From Planococcus ruber (lineage in GTDB: Bacteria; Bacillota; Bacilli; Bacillales_A; Planococcaceae): a stretch of DNA of 64,000 nt. A model generated the notes under the pieces. It was not told the origin of the DNA, ran no database searches, and saw only the letters and a program-made list of their open reading frames with translations. Below are positions 52,217 to 58,883 of the stretch, piece after piece (position 1 is the stretch's first letter; every line of letters begins with the position of its first letter). Position numbers and translations under genes: made by a program. Where the stretch lies: NCBI RefSeq assembly GCF_022819085.1, contig NZ_JALHAG010000001.1:1323395-1387394 (forward strand), in the 5' to 3' direction.

Positions 52217-52888
52217 GTGGATATCTCATCGTATATTGATCATACTTTGTTAAAAGCGGATGCTACAAAAGAACAAGTAAAAGAATTATGCCAAGAAGCC
52301 GAAGTAAATCACTTCGCAACGGTCTGTGTAAATCCGGATTATGTTCCCTATTGTTCAGCGCTTCTTAAGGATACCGATGTTAAAGTATGTACAGTTATCG
52401 GTTTTCCTTTGGGGGCCAATCCAATAGAAGTAAAAGTATTCGAAGCTGAGCGAGCACTTGAAGAGGGCGCGGAAGAGCTGGACTATGTAATCAATATTAG
52501 CGATGTGAAAAACGGGGAATTTGACAAAGTAAAAGAAGAAATGAAACGCATCACGGCCCTTAAAAGCACACACTCAGATTTAATCATAAAAGCTATTTTT
52601 GAAGTATGCTATCTGACAGACACTGAAATAGCCCAAGTTTCAAACATTGCTAAGGAAGTCGGAATAGATTATGTAAAAACCTCAACCGGATTCGGCAGCG
52701 GCGGCGCGAGTGAAAAAGCAGTTGAAATCATGAAAAATACAGTTGGAGAAAAGGTAAAAGTAAAGGCTTCCGGTGGAATTCGGACATTAGAAGACGCAAA
52801 AAAATATATTGATCTGGGCGTTTCCAGAATAGGGACGAGTAATGGGGTTTCTATCGTGAAAGGAGAAGTTTCTACAGGCAGTTATTAA
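52217..52888 (+). CDS. deoC: Deoxyribose-phosphate aldolase
   Basis: A 223-residue class I aldolase, start GTG with AAGGAGG upstream. SSYIDHTLLKADAT, VCTVIGFPLGA, KAIFEVCYLTD, and the Schiff-base Lys in VGIDYVKTSTGFGSGGAS are DeoC hallmarks. KASGGIRTLEDA completes the active site. DeoC cleaves 2-deoxyribose 5-phosphate to acetaldehyde and glyceraldehyde 3-phosphate. As last gene of the transporter operon it probably completes breakdown of the imported sugar, which points to deoxyribose or a related deoxy-compound. A terminator follows directly. Confidence 0.95.
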   Translation: MDISSYIDHTLLKADATKEQVKELCQEAEVNHFATVCVNPDYVPYCSALLKDTDVKVCTVIGFPLGANPIEVKVFEAERALEEGAEELDYVINISDVKNGEFDKVKEEMKRITALKSTHSDLIIKAIFEVCYLTDTEIAQVSNIAKEVGIDYVKTSTGFGSGGASEKAVEIMKNTVGEKVKVKASGGIRTLEDAKKYIDLGVSRIGTSNGVSIVKGEVSTGSY

Positions 52889-52891
52889 TTG

Positions 52892-52937
52892 AAAAAGCGG
52901 GGCTGCTAGTGGACTACTCCGGCAGCTTCGCTTTTTA
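52892..52937 (+). terminator. Intrinsic terminator of the sugar operon
   Basis: AAAGCGGGGCTGC pairs with GCAGCTTCGCTTT (two G-T pairs) and a TTTTT tail follows. Confidence 0.83.
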
Positions 52938-53187
52938 ATAATAATTTTGGCCAATAGCTTGCCGAAGGAATGAAATAAAGATTCCTCTATTTAAAAGCGA
53001 GATAGGATAAAATACTGTTCAGCCAGATTTTCATATAAAATGTGAAAAATAATGACAAGCTGACATCGGTAGCCAGAGATGGCTATGTTTAATTACTAAT
53101 ATATAGGGAATATATAACTTAGGAGCAAGTATGCTCATTAACTCGAAGCATATTAACTCAAGAATATTCAATCACGGAGGTAATCAC

Positions 53188-53337
53188 ATGAACGCTACAA
53201 CTCAAACCAAGGTCATGGAAACGCGCATCAACGATGTGATCTTTTTCAAAAGCCAAGAAGAATTCGCTAAAGCGTTGCGAGAAGGCGCTGGATCGGCTGA
53301 GGAGAATGGGCTAGCAGTTGAATTAACGGAAGAATAA
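53188..53337 (+). CDS. Small hypothetical protein (49 aa)
   Basis: A 49-residue acidic protein with an excellent ribosome-binding site (CGGAGG, 7 nt before ATG); the longer frame from 53131 is rejected. It reads NATTQTKVMETRINDVIFFKSQEEFAKALREG and ends AVELTEE. No cysteine, signal peptide or membrane segment is present. I do not recognise a family. It stands alone between a gene-free stretch of 250 bp (which contains the small inverted repeat TAGCC-AGAGAT-GGCTA near 53072) and its own terminator. Confidence 0.65.
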   Translation: MNATTQTKVMETRINDVIFFKSQEEFAKALREGAGSAEENGLAVELTEE

Positions 53338-53348
53338 TGAAAAGATGC

Positions 53349-53378
53349 AGCTCCTAATGGGAGCGCTTTTTTATTTTA
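53349..53378 (+). terminator. Intrinsic terminator of the 49-aa gene
   Basis: GCTCC-TAAT-GGGAGC followed by GCTTTTTT. Confidence 0.75.
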
Positions 53379-53423
53379 AAGGAAGTTTTTTCCTTGTCGA
53401 AGTGAATAGATACAAAACGAATG

Positions 53424-53470
53424 GAAATCCACAGACGAGAACTTGCGGTTCTCATCTGTGGATTTTTTGC
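53424..53470 (+). terminator. Orphan strong intrinsic terminator
   Basis: AAATCCACAGACGAGAAC pairs with GTTCTCATCTGTGGATTT (17 of 18 pairs, TTGCG loop) and six Ts follow. No gene ends between it and the previous terminator 45 bp upstream, so it either backs up that terminator or ends a small RNA. A frame over this hairpin (53345-53590) is not credible as protein. Confidence 0.75.
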
Positions 53471-53636
53471 TGTCGGCAGTTGTTCGTTCTATGTGTAGAG
53501 GAATATGCAATAAGGCTGTATGCTATAGTTTGCATAAAAGTGAACAATAATAGCTTTTGTTATAAAATCATTCGCTTTTATTGTTATTAAACTGGAAAAT
53601 GTAACGAAAAAAGGAAATAATCAAACAGATTTCGAA

Positions 53637-53663
53637 AAAATAATTCGTTTTTCGAATTATTTT
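53637..53663. promoter_or_regulatory. Perfect 11-bp inverted repeat, candidate operator
   Basis: AAAATAATTCG and CGAATTATTTT are separated by five Ts, about 80 bp before the oligopeptide-binding-protein gene. It is symmetrical and AT-rich and lies where a repressor could block the promoter. The binding protein is unknown. Confidence 0.5.
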
Positions 53664-53741
53664 AAGAAAACATATGGTTATTTATTCGGAATTATTGTAT
53701 TATTATAAACATTCACAGCGAAGAGAAAGAGGGGACAGAGA

Positions 53742-55379
53742 ATGAAGAAAAGGCTACATAGTTCATGGTTAATCGGATTGATCCTGGTTTTATTATTGGC
53801 GGCTTGTTCCGGAAATGACGGAGCGGGCGAATCGGACAGCGGAGGAGAGCCCGCTGAAGGAGATAAGAATGGCGGCACGCTAGTGTATGGCCGTGGTGCG
53901 GATTCGGTGGGATTGGATCCGATCAATGTGACGGACGGCGAATCGATCCGGGTTACGCACAATGTGTTTGAGACTTTGCTTGAATATGATCAGAATTTGG
54001 AGCTGCAGCCGAAGCTTGCGACAGAATATGAGTCGAGCGAAGACGGCTTGACGTGGACGTTCCAATTGCGTGAAGGCGTGAAGTTCCATGACGGCACGGA
54101 TTTTAATGCGGATGCGGTGGTGTTCAACTTTGAACGCTGGATGGATCCGGAAAACCCGTACCACCAAGGGGATTTTGCTTACTATCCGTTCTTGTACGGT
54201 GGGTTTAAAGGCGATGAGAATCATTTGATCGAATATGTGAAAGCGAATGGCGATTATGAGCTGGAGATTAAATTGAAGCGGAAAACCGCTCCTTTCTTAA
54301 GCTACCTGGCGATTTCGATGTTCGGGATTGCGAGCCCGGCAGCGATTGAGGAATACGGTGATACCTTGAATGAAAATCCGGTTGGAACAGGCCCGTTCAA
54401 GTTTGAAAGCTGGAACCGCAACGATACGATTACGCTAGCGAAAAACGAAGATTACTGGATGGAAGGCAAACCGCATTTGGATAAAGTCATCTATCGCGTC
54501 ATTCCGGAAAACTCGGCGCGCTTGAATGCCTTGCAGACAGGTGAAATCGATGTCTTGGACGGCATGAACGCAGGGGATACGACGGTCGTGGAAGAGGCAG
54601 ACGGCTTTGAGTTGTTGAAGCGTCCAAGTTTCAACATCGGCTACATGGCGTTCAATATGGAGAAAGAGCCGTTTGACGATCCGTTGGTGAGACAGGCGAT
54701 CAATATGGCGGTGGACAAAGAAGAAATCGTTGAAGCGTTCTATAGCGGACTCGCGGATACGGCGACAAGCCCGCTGCCTCCGTCACTTTGGAGCTATGAC
54801 GATACGCTTGAGAAATACGACTACAATGTAGAAGAAGCGAAGAATTTATTGAAGGAAGCCGGTCTTGAAAATGGCTTTAAGACGAAGCTGTATACGATGA
54901 GCAACCCGCGCCCGTATTTGCCGGAGCCGATGAAGATTGCGGAAGCGATTCAAGCGGATTTAGCGGAAGTGGGCATCGAAGCGGAAATCGTGTCGATGGA
55001 ATGGGCGACGTATTTGGATGATACGAGTGCCGGGAAGCACGACATGGCGCTTTACGGCTGGACCGGCGTTATGGCGGATCCGGACAACTTCCTGTACCCG
55101 AACTTGAGCAACACGAATATCAAGAAACCGGCGCAGAACATTGCGTTCTACGACAGCGAAGAGTTTACCGCGTTGATCACAGAAGCGCGTGAAACGATCG
55201 ACCAGGACAAGCGGACAGAGCTGTACAAACAAGCGCAGCAGCTCTTCCAAAAAGACGCGCCGTGGCTGATGCTTGCCTATACGACGCCGCCGCTTGCGCA
55301 GGCGGATTACGTGGAAGGCTACGTGCCGCATCCGATGAGCAATGATTTGCTGACCGATGTGTACTTGACGAACAACTAA
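53742..55379 (+). CDS. Oligopeptide/dipeptide ABC transporter substrate-binding lipoprotein (SBP family 5)
   Basis: A 545-residue lipoprotein with GAGGGGAC before the ATG. The signal peptide ends in LAAC (Cys22), followed by a Gly/Asp/Glu-rich tether. The mature part has the family 5 pattern: RGADSVGLDPINVTDGESIRVTHNVFETLLEYD, YESSEDGLTWTFQLREGVKFHDGTDFNADAVVFNFERW, NPVGTGPFKFESW, and QAINMAVDKEEIVEAFY. It should bind di- or oligopeptides. No permease or ATPase genes are adjacent, so it must use a transporter encoded elsewhere. An M42 aminopeptidase gene follows after 17 bp, which supports peptide use. Confidence 0.92.
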   Translation: MKKRLHSSWLIGLILVLLLAACSGNDGAGESDSGGEPAEGDKNGGTLVYGRGADSVGLDPINVTDGESIRVTHNVFETLLEYDQNLELQPKLATEYESSEDGLTWTFQLREGVKFHDGTDFNADAVVFNFERWMDPENPYHQGDFAYYPFLYGGFKGDENHLIEYVKANGDYELEIKLKRKTAPFLSYLAISMFGIASPAAIEEYGDTLNENPVGTGPFKFESWNRNDTITLAKNEDYWMEGKPHLDKVIYRVIPENSARLNALQTGEIDVLDGMNAGDTTVVEEADGFELLKRPSFNIGYMAFNMEKEPFDDPLVRQAINMAVDKEEIVEAFYSGLADTATSPLPPSLWSYDDTLEKYDYNVEEAKNLLKEAGLENGFKTKLYTMSNPRPYLPEPMKIAEAIQADLAEVGIEAEIVSMEWATYLDDTSAGKHDMALYGWTGVMADPDNFLYPNLSNTNIKKPAQNIAFYDSEEFTALITEARETIDQDKRTELYKQAQQLFQKDAPWLMLAYTTPPLAQADYVEGYVPHPMSNDLLTDVYLTNN

Positions 55380-55396
55380 GAGCTTGGAGTGGTTTT

Positions 55397-56467
55397 GTGT
55401 ATCAATTGTTGAAGGAATTATGCGAACTCGTTGGGCCGAGCGGCTTTGAGCAGGACGTCCAGCGCTACATTTGGAATAAAGTCAAAGATCAGGTGGATTC
55501 AGTGGAAGTCGACGCGTTAGGCAATGTCATTGCGAAACTCAATGCGACGGATGCGAGCATGCCGTCTGTCTTGCTTGCCGCGCATGCTGATGAAATCGGG
55601 TTTATTGTCAAAAAGGTTGAGCCGAACGGCACGATCCGTTTTGAATTGCTTGGCGGATTCGACCCGCGCATCCTGCATGCGCAATCGGTGAAGGTCAAAG
55701 GGACGGATGGCTATGTGGACGGCGTCATCGGGACGCTTTCGACCCATTACATGAAATGGGACGACCCGAAACGCGTGGCGAACCACCGGGAGCTGTATAT
55801 CGATATTGGTGCGGCGAATCCCGAAGAAGTGGCGGAGATGGGTGTGGCAGTCGGGCAGCCAATCAGCTACGGCGCCGAATTGAAGCGCATCGGGCGCAGC
55901 CGCGTGGTCGGGAAAGCGTTGGATGACCGAGCGGGCTGTGCGACGCTGATCGAGCTCATTTCGGTGTTGAAAGAGAGTGCGGGCCGCGCACATGGCGACG
56001 TCTACTGCGTCTTCACGGTGCAGGAAGAAGTCGGGCTCCGCGGCGCATCCGTCTTGTCGCCGGGGTTCCAGCCGGACTTTGCGCTGGCGGTTGATACGAC
56101 GCCGACGAGCGATACGTACGATGTGCTGATGACCGGCACGCGGACGCTCGGTGCCGGCCCCTGCATCAAGATTGCGGACAAGTCGTTGATTGCGCATCCG
56201 CTGGTAACGGGGTTATTGGAGCGGGTAGCTGAGGAAAAAGAGATTCCTGTTCAGAAGGAGATCTTCATGGGCATCGGGACCGATGCCGGGGCGATTCACA
56301 TGACGGGCACCGGCGTTTCGTCGGGCGTCATTTCGATTCCATCGCGCTATACGCATTCGCCGGTGGAGATTGCGGATCTGGGTGATTTGGAAAATGGCGT
56401 GAAGCTGGCAGCGGAATTTATTTTCCATGCTGGGGAATTGGTTGGAAAGAACTTTTTGGATACGTGA
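55397..56467 (+). CDS. M42-family metallo-aminopeptidase
   Basis: A 356-residue cytoplasmic peptidase, start GTG with TTGGAG upstream. The two-metal site is visible: His in LLAAHADEIGF, Asp in KALDDRAGCATL, the Glu-Glu pair in VQEEVGLRGAS, Asp in ALAVDTTP, and the final His in SRYTHSPVE. The family (FrvX, YsdC, TET-like) forms large self-compartmentalised complexes that remove N-terminal residues from short peptides. It is encoded in an operon with an oligopeptide-binding lipoprotein, so uptake and breakdown of peptides are coupled. Confidence 0.93.
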   Translation: MYQLLKELCELVGPSGFEQDVQRYIWNKVKDQVDSVEVDALGNVIAKLNATDASMPSVLLAAHADEIGFIVKKVEPNGTIRFELLGGFDPRILHAQSVKVKGTDGYVDGVIGTLSTHYMKWDDPKRVANHRELYIDIGAANPEEVAEMGVAVGQPISYGAELKRIGRSRVVGKALDDRAGCATLIELISVLKESAGRAHGDVYCVFTVQEEVGLRGASVLSPGFQPDFALAVDTTPTSDTYDVLMTGTRTLGAGPCIKIADKSLIAHPLVTGLLERVAEEKEIPVQKEIFMGIGTDAGAIHMTGTGVSSGVISIPSRYTHSPVEIADLGDLENGVKLAAEFIFHAGELVGKNFLDT

Positions 56468-56476
56468 GTAGATAGG

Positions 56477-56522
56477 AGAGCCGTTTCTGGAACCCATTTG
56501 GGTTTTAGGGACGGCTTTTTGT
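56477..56522 (+). terminator. Intrinsic terminator after the M42 gene
   Basis: AGCCGT pairs with ACGGCT and an inner GAACCCA/TGGGTTT adds to the stem. TTTTTG follows. Confidence 0.8.
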
Positions 56523-56540
56523 TGTGGGCTGGGGTTTACG

Positions 56541-56782
56541 GGTAACCCAAGCGAGTCAGAGAGCAGCTCTCCACAAAACCTAATTGCCCAAAACCGGCTT
56601 TCCGCTTTGCGAAAAGCGAAAAGGGCGAAGGGCGGTGGAATTTGGCGATGTTTGGTTGTGATTTGCAGGAGGAGGGGTGATTTCGTGGAGCGGAGGGGTG
56701 ATTTCGGGTGTCTAAAGGGTGATTTCGCAAGCCCCAAGGGTGATTTCGAATGGCAATGGGGTGAATTCGGCGAATTAGGCAG
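56541..56782 (+). repeat. Composite element A4: stem-loop, hairpin and five-unit 21-bp array (class A)
   Basis: GAGAG-CAG-CTCTC (56559-56571), AATTGCCCAAAACCGG (56582-56597) and a GGCTTTCCGCTTTGCGAAAAGCG hairpin (GGCTTTCCGC, TTTGCGAAAAGCG; 56596-56618) precede five GGTGATTTCG-type cores at 56676, 56697, 56718, 56739 and 56760. A half-preserved extra core lies slightly out of phase near 56658. The modules match A2, 36 kb away, and the first stem differs by a compensatory pair. Confidence 0.82.
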
Positions 56783-56849
56783 GAGTTCAAAGTGAGTACC
56801 AGATTCTGCAGCGTTTATTTATGTAGAATGGATCGGATGATGGGGAGCG

Positions 56850-56982
56850 TTAGACTAATGCAAGAAGAACTTCGATTAGTGTCAGAAGAAAATGAAATAG
56901 TTCATGTACAAATTGGAATAGTGCAAGTAGAAAAGGAAATAGTGTCGAAAGAAAACAAGTTAGTGTCGATTGAAGTTAAAGC
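56850..56982 (+). repeat. 21-bp array, class C
   Basis: Cores of the form TAGTGTC or TAGTGCA start at 56877, 56898, 56919, 56940 and 56961, with a weaker TAATGCA at 56856. The pitch is again exactly 21 bp. The core differs from classes A and B, but the array directly follows element A4. The overlapping frame (56792-57010, heptad peptide LVSEENE, IVHVQIG, IVQVEKE, IVSKENK) has no ribosome-binding site and I regard it as a by-product of the pitch. Confidence 0.7.
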
Positions 56983-57098
56983 GAATGAAGCAAGGGGGAT
57001 TTCAACATGAAATAGAGTGAAAGCACCTATTCTGCGATAAATCGGTAAACAAAAAGCCGTTCTTGCCGATAGTTCTTATGAAGAGTAGGAGGGATATT

Positions 57099-57305
57099 AT
57101 GGAATTGGATTTTAGTCCGATGCAGCCGTTCATGGATGGCTTGCTGATGAATCTGTTAATTGTTATTGGTTTGCCTTTAATTGGAGCAATCATTTTAAGG
57201 TACATTTTAGTGAAATTAAAGCTTTCGGATTATTTCGCAGGTGTTTTAGCATCTTTTGCCTTTTTGTATTTAGCCTATAAAACATTTATGACTATTGCTG
57301 TATAA
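57099..57305 (+). CDS. Small two-helix membrane protein (68 aa)
   Basis: A 68-residue protein; GTAGGAGGG lies 6 nt before the ATG at 57099, so the longer frame is rejected. Two transmembrane helices are clear (LLMNLLIVIGLPLIGAIILRYIL and YFAGVLASFAFLYLAYKTFM) with a short Lys-containing turn (VKLKLSDY). I do not recognise a family with a known job. It is monocistronic and followed by a very stable hairpin. A small membrane regulatory or structural protein is the most that can be said. Confidence 0.72.
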   Translation: MELDFSPMQPFMDGLLMNLLIVIGLPLIGAIILRYILVKLKLSDYFAGVLASFAFLYLAYKTFMTIAV

Positions 57306-57310
57306 CAAAA

Positions 57311-57348
57311 CAATCCGGCACTTCTTTTAAAAAGAGGTGCCGGATCGC
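57311..57348 (+). terminator. Stable hairpin after the small membrane protein gene
   Basis: ATCCGGCAC and GTGCCGGAT pair, with an inner TCTTT/AAAGA stem. The trailing T-run is weak (CGCTTTATTAT), so termination is likely but not certain. Confidence 0.6.
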
Positions 57349-57537
57349 TTTATTATATAGAAGGATTTCTTAAAAAGAAGTGGAGATTTTACAACATAAA
57401 ACTTGGCTGAATTTATTCAAAAGAGCGGTATTTGTGAAAATAGAAGGCTCAAAACCGTACAATTTCTGTATAAAACCTAAAGTAATTTTTGGCATGAAAA
57501 ATACTGAAAAATAAAGTTGTATAAAAATTAAAAATAG

Positions 57538-57567
57538 TTGCGCAATATCTCGAATTGCCTATATAAT
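57538..57567 (+). promoter_or_regulatory. Candidate promoter of the comK leader
   Basis: TTGCGC (57538-57543) and TATAAT (57562-57567) are separated by 18 bp. Transcription would start near 57574 and produce a leader of about 230 nt before comK. Confidence 0.5.
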
Positions 57568-57573
57568 TATTTC

Positions 57574-57764
57574 AGAAATAGGAAATGATAGGAAGCTATG
57601 AGGTTTCGATTCCGCTGCTTCCTTGTATTTCCAGAAAGGGGTGGGAAGTGAAAGAGAAGAGGAAAACCGAAAGAAACCTCCGGGTGTGAAAGTCTGGTCG
57701 GACCATCACCCGGAGGCTGTTAGCTGGAGTATACCAACTACGTGTTAGTATACTCCTTTTTTAT
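57574..57764 (+). ncRNA. Structured comK leader RNA with attenuator-type terminator
   Basis: GAGGTTTC (57600-57607) is perfectly complementary to GAAACCTC (57673-57680), enclosing about 65 nt. The right arm overlaps the left arm of a second helix, CCTCCGGGTG (57677-57686) with CACCCGGAGG (57707-57716), so the two cannot form together. Within the enclosed part CTTCC (57618-57622) can pair with GGAAG at 57591 or with GGAAG at 57644. A terminator follows: GGAGTATAC (57726-57734) with GTATACTCC (57748-57756) and six Ts. The comK ribosome-binding site lies 30 nt further on. The layout suggests a riboswitch or attenuator, or a small RNA upstream of comK. It matches no class I recognise. Confidence 0.62.
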
Positions 57765-57807
57765 TGGATTGAAAAAGCATTTAATTCAAAAGGGGGAAAA
57801 TGAAGAA

Positions 57808-58413
57808 ATGAGAATGAATAGAGACTTCGCGATCACGCGGGAGACGATGATGATTTTGCCGAATTATACGAACGGGGAGCTGCGTTCGCTCGTCTGCAGA
57901 ACAGACAAATATGTGGAAGTGGCCAAACCTCCGTATCAATTGATCGACTACAATTTGCTTTACCGTGGAACGAGTCTGCGCGGCGCGATGGAAGGATCGA
58001 ATGATGTGTTGGGCAAAATCACCATGCACCCGATCATTATCGACTACGATCACGAAATTATTCTGTTTCCGTGCAAATCGCCGTTCCGGAAAGACTGTAT
58101 CTGGTTTTCGCTGCGGCACGTTTATGCAACGGAAGGGTTGAAGAACAAGCAAACCCTTGTCACGTTGAGTAACGGCAGCACGATTGTCGTCGACATCAGC
58201 CTGGAGACGTTTGAAAATAAGCTGCGAAAAGCGTACGAGCTCCGTTTCAAAATGGACGTCCGGCGGGAATTGGGGCTGCTGGATGAGCTGGCGATGGACA
58301 CGCCGTATCATTTATTCAAGGCAACGAATGGCGTGAACTACGAAGAGAAAGCGGGACTGACGTTGTCTTTTTCGACGAAAATGGATTATAAGAAATCGCG
58401 GTCGAAGAAATAA
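57808..58413 (+). CDS. comK: Competence transcription factor ComK
   Basis: A 201-residue protein; the ATG at 57808 follows AGGGGG by 11 nt. The middle carries the ComK family pattern: LGKITMHPIIIDYDHEIILFPCKSPFRKDCIWFSLRHV and VTLSNGSTIVVDISLETFENKLRKAYELR, matching the core of B. subtilis ComK (192 residues) in order and spacing. ComK binds paired AT-rich boxes and activates the DNA-uptake genes. Here the gene is preceded by a structured leader with an intrinsic terminator, an arrangement not described for B. subtilis comK as far as I know. The C terminus is basic (DYKKSRSKK). I see no MecA-binding motif with certainty. Confidence 0.88.
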   Translation: MRMNRDFAITRETMMILPNYTNGELRSLVCRTDKYVEVAKPPYQLIDYNLLYRGTSLRGAMEGSNDVLGKITMHPIIIDYDHEIILFPCKSPFRKDCIWFSLRHVYATEGLKNKQTLVTLSNGSTIVVDISLETFENKLRKAYELRFKMDVRRELGLLDELAMDTPYHLFKATNGVNYEEKAGLTLSFSTKMDYKKSRSKK

Positions 58414-58504
58414 ACTTTGGGCAAATAAATGAATGCCGGATTAAGTGCATAACCTCCTCCTAATCGGGTATTAGACGACCATACAAATTTCAGGAGGGAT
58501 TAGC

Positions 58505-58639
58505 ATGAATGAAAAAACTTCAGCTCCGGCAACATCGGGTCCGCAAGAAGAGTTTGTATGCAACGTCTGGGAAGCATCAGGTGATTGCGGCGGCAGTAAT
58601 TGCCGGGGCCGGATCTTTGATATGGAATGCCGCTTTTAA
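58505..58639 (+). CDS. 44-residue Cys-rich peptide
   Basis: A tiny gene with a very strong ribosome-binding site (CAGGAGGG, 6 nt before ATG). The peptide has a Ser/Pro/Thr-rich, Glu-containing N-terminal half (NEKTSAPATSGPQEE) and a compact C-terminal half with Cys19, Cys28, Cys33 and Cys42 in a C-x8-C-x4-C-x8-C pattern that is nearly symmetrical. There is no signal peptide. The four Cys could bind a metal or form crosslinks, and a leader-plus-core look would suit a modified peptide, but no modification or export gene is near. It lies 92 bp after comK and has its own terminator downstream. I do not recognise a family. Confidence 0.6.
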   Translation: MNEKTSAPATSGPQEEFVCNVWEASGDCGGSNCRGRIFDMECRF

Positions 58640-58696
58640 GGAGTGGTATTTTAGGGGAATCTTTGTTGAGTGGTTTACAAGCAAATAAGAAATCTT

Positions 58697-58744
58697 AAAG
58701 TCCATTTCCGGAGAAGAGGCCTCTCTGGAAATGGATTTTTTAGA
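58697..58744 (+). terminator. Intrinsic terminator after the Cys-rich peptide gene
   Basis: GTCCATTTCCGGAG pairs with CTCTCTGGAAATGGA (strong lower stem TCCATTTCC/GGAAATGGA), followed by six Ts. Confidence 0.82.
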
Positions 58745-58883
58745 TGGATTGAAAGGTTGGCCTTATTTGAACAAAATAAACACCTAGTCTGAATCTAGAA
58801 AGGGATGAGTATTAAATCGATTAACTATATATACTACTTTTTATATTCTGATAAAATTATATAAATATAGAGGAGGGGTTCCG

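Noticed and set aside
45110..52888. Calling the operon an autoinducer-2 (lsr) system
   Set aside because: It has one permease gene instead of LsrC/LsrD, a DeoC-type aldolase with deoxyribose motifs, and an extra dehydrogenase; resemblance is limited to protein families.
53345..53590. 81-codon frame downstream of the 49-aa gene
   Set aside because: It spans two intrinsic terminators and lacks a suitable ribosome-binding site.
55517..56197. 226-codon antisense frame inside the M42 gene
   Set aside because: It is a composition shadow of the GC-rich M42 coding sequence; the M42 frame has a complete set of metal ligands.
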